A program made the translations under genes and the position numbers. The notes beneath the pieces were generated by a model, which saw only the letters and a list, made by a program, of their open reading frames with translations, was not told the origin of the DNA and did not search any database. Shown piece after piece: positions 44,456-53,268 of a stretch of DNA of 64,000 nucleotides; position 1 is the first letter of the stretch; each line of letters starts with the position of its first letter. The DNA is from CAIOZA01 sp964464375 (lineage in GTDB: Bacteria; Bacteroidota; Ignavibacteria; Kapaibacteriales; UBA2268): the NCBI GenBank assembly GCA_964464375.1, contig CAYXFU010000014.1:22717-86716 (forward strand). Reading direction: 5' to 3'.

Positions 44456-46404
44456 AAGTTTACACCTAAAGTTGCTCTCAACTGTCTGCCTGGCATTGGA
44501 TAATTCATTATTACGCTGAAACGTTCATCGAAAAGATTAACGGCGTCCAGTCTTAAAGTACATGCAATACTGGATATTTGAAATTTTCTTGATAGGGTAA
44601 CATTCGTTATCCAGTAAGAATGTATCATCGAATTATAAGCTTCATCGGGCAAAGCGAAAGTAAAGCCTGTATAAGAAGGATTTATCCTCAGTATAAAATC
44701 ATAAAGCTTAACAACAGCAGTCATACTCAGCATCTCTTTCGGTACGTATGGCAGTTGCTTGCCATAGGTTGGAGAGCCTGATTGATTGTCGCTCGCATAC
44801 TGAAGAGTATAGTTATATCTTAAACTAAGGAAATCATTGAATAGATTTATTCCGGATCCAAACTCAATACCGCGGCTTAGAACTTCAGCCATGTTCCTCG
44901 CACTCATCAGGACAGGTGAGGTTGGGACAGACACAATCATATCTTTTGTCGAAATTGAATAACCTGAAAGAGTAAATCTCATTTTCTCAGATAGTTGATA
45001 CTCTGCCGTCAGATTATATGAAATGCTCTTCTCTGGTCGAAGATTCGCCGTGCCGTAATTTAGATAATACATTTCATTGAAACTGGGAACCCGAAAATTG
45101 CCGGACACCTGTGCTTTAAGCTGTAAGGAAATATCATGTAGACCTATCATAAGGTTCAGCATAGGTGAATAGTTTGGATGAAGACCAGAGTAGGCATCCA
45201 ACCTGATAACAGCAAGACATTTAAAGTCGAAAAGACTACTATTCAACAAATCTAAACCCAACCTGCCCGCCAGTCCAAGATTACTCCGCTTCACGAAACG
45301 TCCGATATCCGGCTGGAGCATATCTCCCAACATATCTGTATATCCGGCTTCAAGATTCATTCCCCAATGCCAGTTAGTATTTTCATTGATATATCCAGTA
45401 TTAAACTGAAAGGATCTATTATCATAATTCATTGTAGTATCGCCTTTTAGTGCAAACACAGATGCAGGATCGTTGTATTGTTCTTGACTTAACGCTGTTA
45501 ATAATCCAAATGATAATATTGATTTATCACTAATGTTCAAATTAGATTTAAGAATCACATTCAGAGAATTGTTGAACAATCTTGCTCGGCTGTCAGCAAT
45601 ATATCCCTGTACAACGCCTCCCGGTAAGCCTCGATCGGATTTTCCATAAATTGCTATAGCTTTGAACTCCAAATCACTGCTTTCTGTATTGAATCTCAGG
45701 ATTAGATTGTCATTATTCATGTCCCCGTTAGAGCGTGTATAGTTCTTAGAACTTCCATACTGATTAACATCAAAACCGTAATTCCCACTTCCGTTAATAT
45801 GCTCATAATCCAAAGCTAATGAGGAGTTTGTGAAGTGGATGGCTTCTGATGCACTAAAAGTAAACTCATCGAATGAGCCATAGGAAACCCTGCCTTTGGT
45901 GGTCTGATGCGGATCGCAGTCGATGTTGAAATTCACGGCTCCACCGATTGAATTACCTCCAAACAAGCCCGAAGCTCCTCCGCGGATAATGTCAACAGAT
46001 TGGACTATCCCTGTCGGCAGCAGACTAAAATCAAAAATATTATTCTGAGCTGAGTTAATCTTCATGCCTTCAATCATTACAAGAGTTTGCTGACTGCTTG
46101 TTCCTCTCATCGAAATCGTTTTAAGTCCACCAAGACCGCCATAATCCTTGATGAAAAGACCTGTTTCACCCGAAAGAACTTCAGTTATTTGTCTGGGATT
46201 AATCAATTCAATATCTGCCTTTGAGATTCGGCTATAAGCAGAACCTGTTATATCTCTTTCGACAAGGACTTTATCTGCCATCACTTTAATTTCTGGAGAA
46301 GAATATACAGTAGTGTCTCTCTTTGTCTCATCTGCTTTCGCTGATGACATGCAAAGAGAAAAGAATGTTATAGGAATAAATATATATAGATTTATTTTTA
46401 ACAA
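44452..46404 (-). CDS. btuB: TonB-dependent outer-membrane receptor, BtuB-like
   Basis: The 650-residue protein starts at TTG 46402-46404; a TAA lies two codons upstream, so no earlier start exists. A signal peptide ends SSAKA. The plug domain reads DITGSAYSRISKADIELINP, EVLSGETGLFIKDYGGLGGL, ISMRGTSSQQTLVMIEGMKI and IIRGGASGLFGGNSIGGAVN, all standard TonB-receptor blocks, and the rest is a 22-strand barrel with LRPEKSISYNLTAEYQL near the end and a C-terminal LRATLGVNL strand. Size is close to BtuB (about 600), smaller than SusC-type receptors. The upstream cobalamin riboswitch and the coupled surface proteins point to vitamin B12 as ligand; the sequence alone shows only a TonB receptor. Confidence 0.85.
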   Translation of the reverse strand: MLKINLYIFIPITFFSLCMSSAKADETKRDTTVYSSPEIKVMADKVLVERDITGSAYSRISKADIELINPRQITEVLSGETGLFIKDYGGLGGLKTISMRGTSSQQTLVMIEGMKINSAQNNIFDFSLLPTGIVQSVDIIRGGASGLFGGNSIGGAVNFNIDCDPHQTTKGRVSYGSFDEFTFSASEAIHFTNSSLALDYEHINGSGNYGFDVNQYGSSKNYTRSNGDMNNDNLILRFNTESSDLEFKAIAIYGKSDRGLPGGVVQGYIADSRARLFNNSLNVILKSNLNISDKSILSFGLLTALSQEQYNDPASVFALKGDTTMNYDNRSFQFNTGYINENTNWHWGMNLEAGYTDMLGDMLQPDIGRFVKRSNLGLAGRLGLDLLNSSLFDFKCLAVIRLDAYSGLHPNYSPMLNLMIGLHDISLQLKAQVSGNFRVPSFNEMYYLNYGTANLRPEKSISYNLTAEYQLSEKMRFTLSGYSISTKDMIVSVPTSPVLMSARNMAEVLSRGIEFGSGINLFNDFLSLRYNYTLQYASDNQSGSPTYGKQLPYVPKEMLSMTAVVKLYDFILRINPSYTGFTFALPDEAYNSMIHSYWITNVTLSRKFQISSIACTLRLDAVNLFDERFSVIMNYPMPGRQLRATLGVNL

Positions 46405-46414
46405 ATTTTACTTT

Positions 46415-46690
46415 CTTGTAGGGACACGGCGTGCAGTGTCCTTTCTGAATACATAGATTCCTGCATACGCAGGAATGACAATTAGAAAGTCATCCTGAGC
46501 TTACGAAGGATCCAGTAACTACTTTATTTAATACACTGGATTCTTCACTACGTTCAGAATGACGAAATGGCTGTCATTCAGAAGGAGCGCAGCGACTGAA
46601 TTGCCGTAGTCCTAGCGTAGCGCATCCATGTATTTTTAGATATAAATACAAATACAGATAGATTCCTGCATGCGCAGGAATGACATTCAA
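46415..46690. repeat. Dense cluster of palindromic repeats inside the B12 operon
   Basis: Holds at least five units: GTAGGGACACGGCGTGCAGTG; GATTCCTGCATACGCAGGAA and its near copy GATTCCTGCATGCGCAGGAA 200 bases on; GTCATCCTGAGCTTACGAAG with CTTCACTACGTTCAGAATGA; and CTGTCATTCAGAAGGAGCGC with CGTAGCGCATCC. No gene is present. Transcription of the operon must pass through these structures. Confidence 0.8.
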
Positions 46691-46701
46691 AAAAGTTTCT
46701 T

Positions 46702-48081
46702 CTACTTTATCACAAAAGGCAGAGTCAGATTCTTCCTGCCATTCGATATCTTAACGAAATATGCGCCCGGACTTAATCCAAGATCTTTCAGTGATATATT
46801 CTTGGCTTCACCGGAAATCTGTAAATTAGATATTTTTTCCCCCATCGAATTATATAGAACTGCTGTACTCAAATTAAATTCTTCAGGGGATTCAATATTT
46901 ATCATTCCTACTGATGGATTCGGATATACATAATATCCCTCCTGAGCAGGGTTTTCAGCGACATCATCAAAAGGTTCTGTATATATTGTTACATTCGAAT
47001 CTAAATTATAAGCCGCATCAAGATAGGGTGTTGCTATGAAAAACATCTTGCCGATTGCCATAAAACCCTCAGGTTTTGCTTTTGCGTCAAATTTACCCAT
47101 CAGCTTTTTGCCCTGATGAATATACACATTGCCGTCATAGGCAGAGGTAAGAAGCATGCCGTTCATCACTCCCTCAGTCTGATATATCGATTCTCTTGGA
47201 CCATCATAAGTTCCGAGGGCTAATGTAAGCGAATCAATTGCATAATTATTGAGAAATATCTTCTTGATTTGATTTGATGTATTGCAGGTGATATATACAG
47301 AATTTTCAGATTCACTATAATCTATGTGAGATGGCGTACCATCAATATCCATTTCTTTGATTATAGTATGTTTAGCTTTTGATACATCTACAACCTGAAA
47401 CTTTCCTCCACCCTTGCCGAAAGTACCTTCACTGATTATAAAAAGATCGCCAGCTCCTGTCGGAATTGTCTGCTGAACAGAAATTCCTGATGGAATAGTG
47501 TCCGTATAAACTTTCTTAATTTTGTCATAAACAAGAACATATCCCGGATCAGTAAATGAAGGTCTGACGCTGATATAGAGAAAATCTCCGGATGAAGAAA
47601 CGGCTGATGCAGTAACATTGACAACTTTTTCTACAACAACTGAATCTATGAAGTCTCCTTTACTAGTTGAAGAAATTTTCGAAATATTGTTTGAATTAAT
47701 AACATACAATTTTTTTTCGTTTTTATCCCAAAAGTTTCTTACCGGCAGAACAGGCATTTTAAATTCCAGATCAATCAGCTTTTTTGCGTCGAAAGCACTA
47801 AGTTGTAAGTCAATATTCAAAAATAATACTAATATAGGATATGGTAATGCCCAGAGTGATGGGGCTTCATCCCCTTCATCCATAATACCATTATAATTCA
47901 GATCCTTCCCGGCACAATACACTACAGGATTGTAAGGCATATTACCGATGTCGAAGTTATAAACTGCAACAGGCTGATGTCCGACTGTTGCTCTGCCTTG
48001 GTAAAAATAATCAAATTGAGCAGAAGCAAGAACTGAGAGTAATAAAAATAGAACCAAAGATAGTAAAGAAATGCGTTTCAT
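46702..48081 (-). CDS. T9SS-secreted YncE-type beta-propeller, first gene of the B12 operon
   Basis: ATG 48079-48081 behind GGGGGAAC starts the signal peptide MKRISLLSLVLFLLLSVLAS (460 residues in all); an ATG 75 bases upstream comes from a repeat arm and is not the real start. The body is a YncE/DUF5074-like propeller: NFWDKNEKKLYVINSNNI, VTASAVSSSGDFLYISV, GDLFIISEGTFGKGGGKF, SHIDYSESENSVYITC, KPEGFMAIGKMFFIA. An early segment, DLNYNGIMDEGDE, looks like an EF-hand-type calcium loop. The T9SS tail is VYPNPSVGMINIES ... LSPGAYFVKISNGRKN ... PFVIK. It is the gene nearest the riboswitch. It resembles BtuG in fold but is exported by T9SS instead of being lipid-anchored, so it may be a soluble or LPS-anchored cobalamin scavenger (inference). 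Confidence 0.75.
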   Translation of the reverse strand: MKRISLLSLVLFLLLSVLASAQFDYFYQGRATVGHQPVAVYNFDIGNMPYNPVVYCAGKDLNYNGIMDEGDEAPSLWALPYPILVLFLNIDLQLSAFDAKKLIDLEFKMPVLPVRNFWDKNEKKLYVINSNNISKISSTSKGDFIDSVVVEKVVNVTASAVSSSGDFLYISVRPSFTDPGYVLVYDKIKKVYTDTIPSGISVQQTIPTGAGDLFIISEGTFGKGGGKFQVVDVSKAKHTIIKEMDIDGTPSHIDYSESENSVYITCNTSNQIKKIFLNNYAIDSLTLALGTYDGPRESIYQTEGVMNGMLLTSAYDGNVYIHQGKKLMGKFDAKAKPEGFMAIGKMFFIATPYLDAAYNLDSNVTIYTEPFDDVAENPAQEGYYVYPNPSVGMINIESPEEFNLSTAVLYNSMGEKISNLQISGEAKNISLKDLGLSPGAYFVKISNGRKNLTLPFVIK

Positions 48082-48150
48082 AGTTCCCCCATGAATTTTG
48101 ATGGTTATAATTGATTCGATTCTGTATTTGGTAAGACTAGTTACTTGTAC

Positions 48151-48444
48151 TGTCATTCTGAACGAAGTGAAGAATCCATGTATTTGTATTTTCCTGTAAA
48201 ACAGCCTGGATTCTCACGGTCGCTACGCTCCCTCAGAATGACTAGCACTTTGTCATTCCGAACGTAGTCAGGAATCCATGTATTTGTATTTTCCGGTAAA
48301 AACAGCCTGGATTCTCACGGTCGCTGCGCTCCCTCAGAATGACTAGCACTTTGTCATTCCGAACGTAGTGAGGAATCCATGTATTTGTATTTTCCGGTAA
48401 AAACAGCCTAGATTCTCACGGTCGCTACGCTCCCTCAGAATGAC
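48151..48444. repeat. Three tandem 100-bp repeat units between riboswitch and operon
   Basis: Units begin at 48151, 48251 and 48352 with TGTCATTC(T/C)GAACG(A/T)AGT and end with CGCTCCCTCAGAATGAC; the middle shares ATCCATGTATTTGTATTTTC and AAACAGCCT. Ends of each unit are inverted repeats of each other (GTCATTCTGA/TCAGAATGAC), and the units differ at only a few positions. The tandem array lies in the predicted leader of the B12 operon. Confidence 0.9.
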
Positions 48445-48649
48445 AAGAAATCAGTATTTGACTTATTCAAATAACAAAATGTCAGCAAAAACCACCATGT
48501 TGAAAAAATAGTTATTATTAAAAAGGCTGAAAAATGGGGAAAGTCGGACTACCGTACAAGGTGCAGATACGGCGATAGTGAGACATTTCCTCATTGCATT
48601 CGTTTGCGCGAATGTACATAAGTGTTTATATATTAAACACAGTCCAATG

Positions 48650-48820
48650 AGCATTGCGGGCAGGTCTTCTGACTTCGGGGTCATCCTTACTGTACGCCTT
48701 CCCATCCCAGATGCGGGACAGTGGCATGGTGGACAGCTTGTAACCCGTTACAGCGGCGCAACCGTGCAGGTTTTCCACCTGCTTCCCTATTAAGCTCCGA
48801 AGAGCACCGTCAATGATGCG
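48650..48820 (-). ncRNA. Cobalamin riboswitch
   Basis: Read on the minus strand, the segment begins GACGGTGCTCTTCGGAGC, continues AATAGGGAAGCAGGTGGAAA and CCTGCACGGTTGCGCCGCTG, then GTCCACCATGCCACTG, GGGATGGGAAGGCG and finally CCGAAGTCAGAAGACCTGCC. GCCACTG, GGGAAGGCG and the closing AGTCAGAAGACCTGCC (B12 box, usually AGYCMGRAGACCTGCC) are the hallmark conserved elements of the class, in the right order and spacing. It reads toward the minus-strand genes at 48081-42288 and should turn them off when adenosyl- or methylcobalamin is plentiful. The first gene starts about 570 bases downstream, further than usual, with a repeat array in between. The expression platform was not resolved. Confidence 0.93.
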
Positions 48821-48912
48821 ATACTAAACTACGGAATTTTTGGTTAAAATAAAATTGGCTTCAGAATGTTTTATCTTATAATTCTTTTATTTATTTTTCT
48901 ATTTGGTGTTAA

Positions 48913-49758
48913 ATGAGATTTATACTTATTATTATAGCGATTATATCTTTTTTCTTTTCTGATGGCATTGCGAAGGATCCAAAAAGTCATGTCGCAATCA
49001 ATGTAATGAGCGAATATACTGAGGTTAAGCCCGGTGGAAACCTAAGAGTTGCCATCGAATTCAAGATGGAAAAGGGCTGGAATATTTACTGGGTCAATCC
49101 CGGTGATGCGGGTATGGCTACCGCAATTGAGTGGATACTGCCCGAAATTATCGACAGCAGGCAGGCTCATACTCAGTTTCCGATTCCCAAACGAACGGTC
49201 TCCGGTGAAATAGGTGATTACATCTATGAGGATAGAGCCGTTATAGTTACAACTATTCCTATTCCCGCAAATGCACCGATCGGAGCCGAACTGACTCTGA
49301 AAGGAAGAATTGACTATCTTCAATGTCATGAAATCTGCGTTCCTGGTAATGCCGACGTAGAAGTTAAAGTTAAAGTTGGAAAGGAAAGCAAGTTAATTAG
49401 CAAGAACAAAAGAGCAATTCTCTCTGCCCTGAAAAATATGCCGTGTTTATCAGAAGATTGGAAAGTATCTTACAATTTTGTTGATAGCAATTTTGTATTA
49501 TCCATCTCTAGGCCAGACGGAACACTTCCGAAATTCAATAAGCTTGAGTTTATGCCCATAACCGAAGGACAGATATGCAACTGGGGTAAACAGACACTTG
49601 CTGTTGTCGGGAATGAGTACCAGTTAAGTATTCCTCTTGATAAGATGAGATCCGGCAGGCCTGACAGCATTTTCGGTATCATCGTTGCCGATAAGCCATG
49701 GGACAAGAAAGGTACTAGAGCTTTGATGTTTGGATTTGCTACTGTTTACACGGAATAA
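48913..49758 (+). CDS. Exported DsbD N-terminal-domain protein
   Basis: The 281-residue protein has a signal peptide (MRFILIIIAIISFFFSDGIA) and one DsbD-alpha-like immunoglobulin domain: VKPGGNLRVAIEFKMEKGWN, YWVNPGDAGMATAIEW, FPIPKRTVSGEIGDYIYED, and the pair DYLQCHEICVPGNADV, whose two cysteines match the redox-active pair of DsbD's periplasmic N-domain and the copper-tolerance protein ScsB. The membrane and thioredoxin domains of full DsbD are missing, so the protein probably takes electrons from, or passes them to, a separate membrane partner not in this window. It is divergent from the riboswitch, with about 90 bases between them. Confidence 0.82.
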   Translation: MRFILIIIAIISFFFSDGIAKDPKSHVAINVMSEYTEVKPGGNLRVAIEFKMEKGWNIYWVNPGDAGMATAIEWILPEIIDSRQAHTQFPIPKRTVSGEIGDYIYEDRAVIVTTIPIPANAPIGAELTLKGRIDYLQCHEICVPGNADVEVKVKVGKESKLISKNKRAILSALKNMPCLSEDWKVSYNFVDSNFVLSISRPDGTLPKFNKLEFMPITEGQICNWGKQTLAVVGNEYQLSIPLDKMRSGRPDSIFGIIVADKPWDKKGTRALMFGFATVYTE

Positions 49759-50107
49759 AAAAGTGTCTGAATATTATCATTCGTCATCGTCTCCATCATG
49801 GTTATTTACAAAATTGTAACCGGTAGTATTTTCAAAAATTACCTTATTACTTGAGAAAAAACTGAATATTACTCGATTGTTGAAATCAATCGAAAAGCTA
49901 TATAAATCCTTTAAAGGTCCAGATAACTTATGAGTTCTTAAACTTGGATCACAGGGGTTTAATTTGAAAAATTACAAAACCCCGTAGGGGTGATATCTTA
50001 ATAGAAATAATCAAAGAGAGAGACTCAAAGCCCCGTAGGGGCGACATCTCCTTCTTGTAAATCAAAAACATATCTCTCATCATATTTCTGTTGAAACGAT
50101 CATCTTA
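49759..50107. repeat. Intergenic stretch with CCCCGTAGGGG repeats
   Basis: No gene is supported. Two short palindromic units, AACCCCGTAGGGGTGATATC (49979) and AGCCCCGTAGGGGCGACATC (50030), lie about 50 bases apart. The same kind of unit is scattered in many Bacteroidota genomes. The rest, between the DsbD-like gene and the convergent mrr gene, shows nothing that I can name. Confidence 0.7.
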
Positions 50108-51022
50108 TTATTCTTCTCCGAAATAGTCACTATCAATCTTCTTTAGTTCATAAATTTGATGAGTTGCACAACCAAGATTATTGTCAATCATAAGCTGGCT
50201 CATTTGCTCCCCATCTATCAATACAATTTTGGTCTCATTTCTTGGTGTATATTCAACTGCTTCTTTTGAGAAATTGGATGTTGTAATAAAAATTCCTTTT
50301 TTTGCACCCTGCCCTGCTAATGCACCTACAAATTTGTGAAGTTCAGGTCTTCCAACAGTATTACCAGGCTTCCATCTTTTTGCTTGAACATAAATTATAT
50401 CAAGTCCTAACTTATCTTCCTTTATTGTGCCATCTATTCCTTCATCACCACTTCTACCGATTGCTTTTCCAGCATCCTTAATTGATCCACCATATCCCAT
50501 TTTTACTAATAACTCAACAACTAGTCGTTCAAAAAATGCAGGAGAGAGGTCTACCACTTTCTTAAGTATTTCAGAAGCAAGGGATTTTCTAATTCTTTGA
50601 TATGCTTGATCAATTGTCTCTTCGGGTGTCTGATCTATATGATGTGTAATATTGTCATCCTCATTTTCGGATCCACTTTTACTCGCATTTTGAAATTCTA
50701 GAAATGCTGGAAATTGTCTTAAATACTTTGCATCAATCTTTGATGGCTTCTTTTTCAATGTTTCAAGTCCAAGTTTAGATATAACAAAAATGGCTCTTTG
50801 CGGTGAGTCGATAAGTCCTGCTTTTTTTAGGTATGTTTTTGCCCATCCAACTCTATTATCGAATATTGCTTGTGAGCCACTAGCCAACAGTTCCTTTCTT
50901 TCGACATCAGTAATTTTGAATTGAATTGCCAAATCTTCGATCAAATCTCTGTATTTGTGTTCTTGTTCATCGGAGACAAGCCTAAGGATTGGTAGCATCA
51001 GGGTTTGATAATCAGGAATCAT
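50108..51022 (-). CDS. mrr: Mrr-family restriction endonuclease
   Basis: Mrr proteins cut methylated DNA (type IV restriction). The 304-residue product has an N-terminal winged-helix Mrr_N domain (QTLMLPILRLVSDEQEHKYR, then RVGWAKTYLKKAGLI) and a C-terminal nuclease domain: FFERLVVELLVKMGYGG, GRSGDEGIDGTIKEDKLGLD and IIYVQAKRW. The catalytic pattern is D...Q-x-K rather than E-x-K, as is usual for Mrr itself. A charged linker (NASKSGSENEDDNITHH) joins the parts. It stands alone between the repeat stretch and guaA. Together with the methyltransferase-nuclease at 31548 it gives the window two restriction activities. Confidence 0.92.
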   Translation of the reverse strand: MIPDYQTLMLPILRLVSDEQEHKYRDLIEDLAIQFKITDVERKELLASGSQAIFDNRVGWAKTYLKKAGLIDSPQRAIFVISKLGLETLKKKPSKIDAKYLRQFPAFLEFQNASKSGSENEDDNITHHIDQTPEETIDQAYQRIRKSLASEILKKVVDLSPAFFERLVVELLVKMGYGGSIKDAGKAIGRSGDEGIDGTIKEDKLGLDIIYVQAKRWKPGNTVGRPELHKFVGALAGQGAKKGIFITTSNFSKEAVEYTPRNETKIVLIDGEQMSQLMIDNNLGCATHQIYELKKIDSDYFGEE

Positions 51023-51177
51023 ATATTTATCTCTTTATATAATGGATCACTTTTCTTTTCACAAATATAATCAAATTAACGAAAATTTATGTCTTTTAAT
51101 CTCTCTCTTTTGATATTCACTCATCTATTTATTAATTTACAAAAAAAATTTAACTCATAATAATAATAACGATTCCC

Positions 51178-52716
51178 ATGAAAACAGAAAAAATAATTAT
51201 TCTCGATTTCGGCTCTCAATATACACAGCTGATCGCACGCAAAGTCCGCGAATGCGGCGTCTATGCAGAGATTTATCCGTTCACAATCGCTCAGGAAAAA
51301 CTCATCGAGCTGAACCCCAAGGGCATTATCCTGTCGGGCGGTCCCTCCAGCGTTTACGCAGAAGGTGCACCAATCCCCTCGTTCGACGTTTTCTCGCTGG
51401 GATTCCCCGTTCTCGGCATCTGCTATGGACTTCAGCTCCTGGCATACACCAAGGGCGGATCGGTCGATAAAGCTGCCCATCGCGAATTCGGACGAGCCGA
51501 GCTGGTGATCGACTCCGGCGATGACATATTCGAGGGTGTATCTAGTCCGACATCTGTCTGGATGAGCCACGGCGACCATCTTACGTCACCTCCTGCCGGA
51601 TTCGAAACAATAGGTCACTCGGGCAACACCGATTTCTGCGCTGTTCGCTCTGCCGACCGCAAAATCATCGGGATTCAGTTCCATCCCGAGGTTCACCACA
51701 CAACCGAGGGCAAGACAATACTCAACAACTTCGTCCGCAAGGTCTGCGGCTGCACCGAGCAGTGGAACGCACACTCATTCATCGAAACAATGATCAAAAC
51801 CATACAGGAAAAAGTCGGCGAGGACTCGGTTCTGCTGGCTCTCAGCGGGGGAGTTGATTCGACCGTGGCGGCAGTTCTGCTCCATCAGGCTCTCGGCGAC
51901 CGTCTGCACTGCGTCCACATCGACAACGGATTGATGCGCACAGCCGAAAGCGACACGATCTACAAATTATTCAAAGAATCATTCAAAATTCCGATAGAAG
52001 TCATTGACGGCACCGAACTATTCCTCGGCAGACTAGCCGGAGTGGAAGATCCCGAAAAGAAGCGCAAGATTATCGGCACCGCATTTATTGACCTTTTCGA
52101 AGAATATGCCAAAAATCTGAACGGTGTTAAATGGCTCGCACAAGGAACTCTCTATCCCGACGTAATCGAGTCTGTATCGGTGAAAGGACCATCCGTTGTC
52201 ATCAAATCGCACCACAACGTAGGCGGACTGCCCGACAAGATGAACCTCAAAATCCTCGAACCATTCCGCGAGCTCTTCAAAGACGAAGTCCGCGCAGTGG
52301 GACGCGAACTCGGAGTGCCCGAATGGTTCGTCGCAAGGCATCCCTTCCCCGGACCGGGACTTGCAATCCGCATACTCGGCGCCGTCTCGAAGGACAGACT
52401 GGACTTACTCCGCAAGGCAGACGACATCTACCTCGAGGAAATTCGCAACGCCGGACTCTACGACGAGATCTGGCAGGCATTCGCAGTCCTGCTCCCGATC
52501 AACAGCGTCGGCGTAATGGGCGACGAACGCACCTACGAGAACGTCTGCGCCCTGCGTGCCGTCACCTCCACCGACGGAATGACCGCCGACTGGTATCAGA
52601 TGCCCTACGAGGTACTCGCCTCCATGAGCAACCGCATCATCAACGAGGTTCGCGGCATCAACCGAGTGGTCTATGACATAACGAGCAAACCCCCGGGAAC
52701 TATTGAGTGGGAATGA
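51178..52716 (+). CDS. guaA: GMP synthase (glutamine-hydrolysing)
   Basis: GuaA converts XMP to GMP using glutamine and ATP. The 512-residue protein has a class I glutamine amidotransferase domain (ILDFGSQYTQLIARKVRE, nucleophile Cys in GICYGLQLL, catalytic His-Pro-Glu in FHPEVHHT), an ATP-pyrophosphatase domain with the P-loop LALSGGVDSTVAAVLL, and the dimerisation domain ending DITSKPPGTIEWE. Start ATG 51178. The gene is strikingly GC-rich compared with its neighbours, with C or G at most third positions, increasing toward the 3' end. Two further copies of its last 36 bases occur downstream. A cross-strand open frame near its start is a shadow of it. Confidence 0.97.
   Translation: MKTEKIIILDFGSQYTQLIARKVRECGVYAEIYPFTIAQEKLIELNPKGIILSGGPSSVYAEGAPIPSFDVFSLGFPVLGICYGLQLLAYTKGGSVDKAAHREFGRAELVIDSGDDIFEGVSSPTSVWMSHGDHLTSPPAGFETIGHSGNTDFCAVRSADRKIIGIQFHPEVHHTTEGKTILNNFVRKVCGCTEQWNAHSFIETMIKTIQEKVGEDSVLLALSGGVDSTVAAVLLHQALGDRLHCVHIDNGLMRTAESDTIYKLFKESFKIPIEVIDGTELFLGRLAGVEDPEKKRKIIGTAFIDLFEEYAKNLNGVKWLAQGTLYPDVIESVSVKGPSVVIKSHHNVGGLPDKMNLKILEPFRELFKDEVRAVGRELGVPEWFVARHPFPGPGLAIRILGAVSKDRLDLLRKADDIYLEEIRNAGLYDEIWQAFAVLLPINSVGVMGDERTYENVCALRAVTSTDGMTADWYQMPYEVLASMSNRIINEVRGINRVVYDITSKPPGTIEWE
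52680..52716. repeat. guaA 3' end, copy 1 (probable attachment site)
   Basis: AACGAGCAAACCCCCGGGAA followed by CTATTGAGTGGGAATGA: the coding end of guaA (TSKPPGTIEWE and stop). It is the reference copy for the repeats at 53440 and 55251. The guaA 3' end is a known chromosomal integration site for genomic islands in other bacteria. Confidence 0.75.
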
Positions 52717-52813
52717 AAAGACTGTGATAGAATATTAAAGAATATTTTTCTTTAAATATCGTATATAGATTTATTAAGCTTATGAATTAATCAAGCAGGA
52801 GTGAAAAAGTATT

Positions 52814-53266
52814 GTGAAACAATATAGAGTTTATGCAGATACTTCGGTTTTCGGTGGCTGTTTCGATGAAGAATTCGCTGAAACCAGCAAGATGTTCTTC
52901 AAATTAGTTAAGGATGGTTCTTTCAAGTTGATAATTTCTCCAATTTTATTAGCAGAATTAGCTGAAGCTCCAAAGGTGGTAAAACAAATCCTTACCGATT
53001 TGACTCAGGATTTATTTGATTTTGTTGATTATACTCCTGAGGTGTCAGAACTTAGAGATAAATATCTTAATGCGAAAGTTCTGACTAATAAATCTAAAAC
53101 AGACGCTGAACATATTGCTTATGCAACAATTTATAATGCTGATTTTGTTGTAAGTTGGAATTTTAAGCACATTGTTCATTATGAAAAAATTTCAGGATTC
53201 AACTCAGTAAACTTAATGAACTCTTATAAATTGATAAGTATTTATTCCCCAAAGGAGATGGTATAA
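52814..53266 (+). CDS. PIN-domain ribonuclease toxin
   Basis: The 150-residue product begins with RVYADTSVFGGCFDEEFAE, the first acidic site of PIN nucleases (D-T-S-x-x-G), continues with LIISPILLAELAEAP holding the conserved Glu, and has KSKTDAEHIAYATIYNADFVVSWNFKH with the third acidic residue and the closing N-F-K-H that is typical of this PIN subgroup. It should act as an RNase toxin of the VapC kind. The start is GTG 52814, about 13 bases after AGGAG. The small partner gene starts 2 bases after its stop. Toxin-first order differs from classic vapBC but is normal for this subgroup. Confidence 0.85.
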   Translation: MKQYRVYADTSVFGGCFDEEFAETSKMFFKLVKDGSFKLIISPILLAELAEAPKVVKQILTDLTQDLFDFVDYTPEVSELRDKYLNAKVLTNKSKTDAEHIAYATIYNADFVVSWNFKHIVHYEKISGFNSVNLMNSYKLISIYSPKEMV

Positions 53267-53268
53267 TT

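Noticed and set aside
48151..48444. Three regular units considered as a CRISPR array
   Set aside because: Units are 100 bases and nearly identical throughout, without unique spacers, and no cas genes are present.
48463..48705. 80-codon minus-strand frame over the riboswitch
   Set aside because: It overlaps the conserved cobalamin riboswitch core and has no coding character.
52131..52676. 181-codon frame inside guaA, very rich in arginine
   Set aside because: It is a shifted reading of the GC-rich part of guaA.
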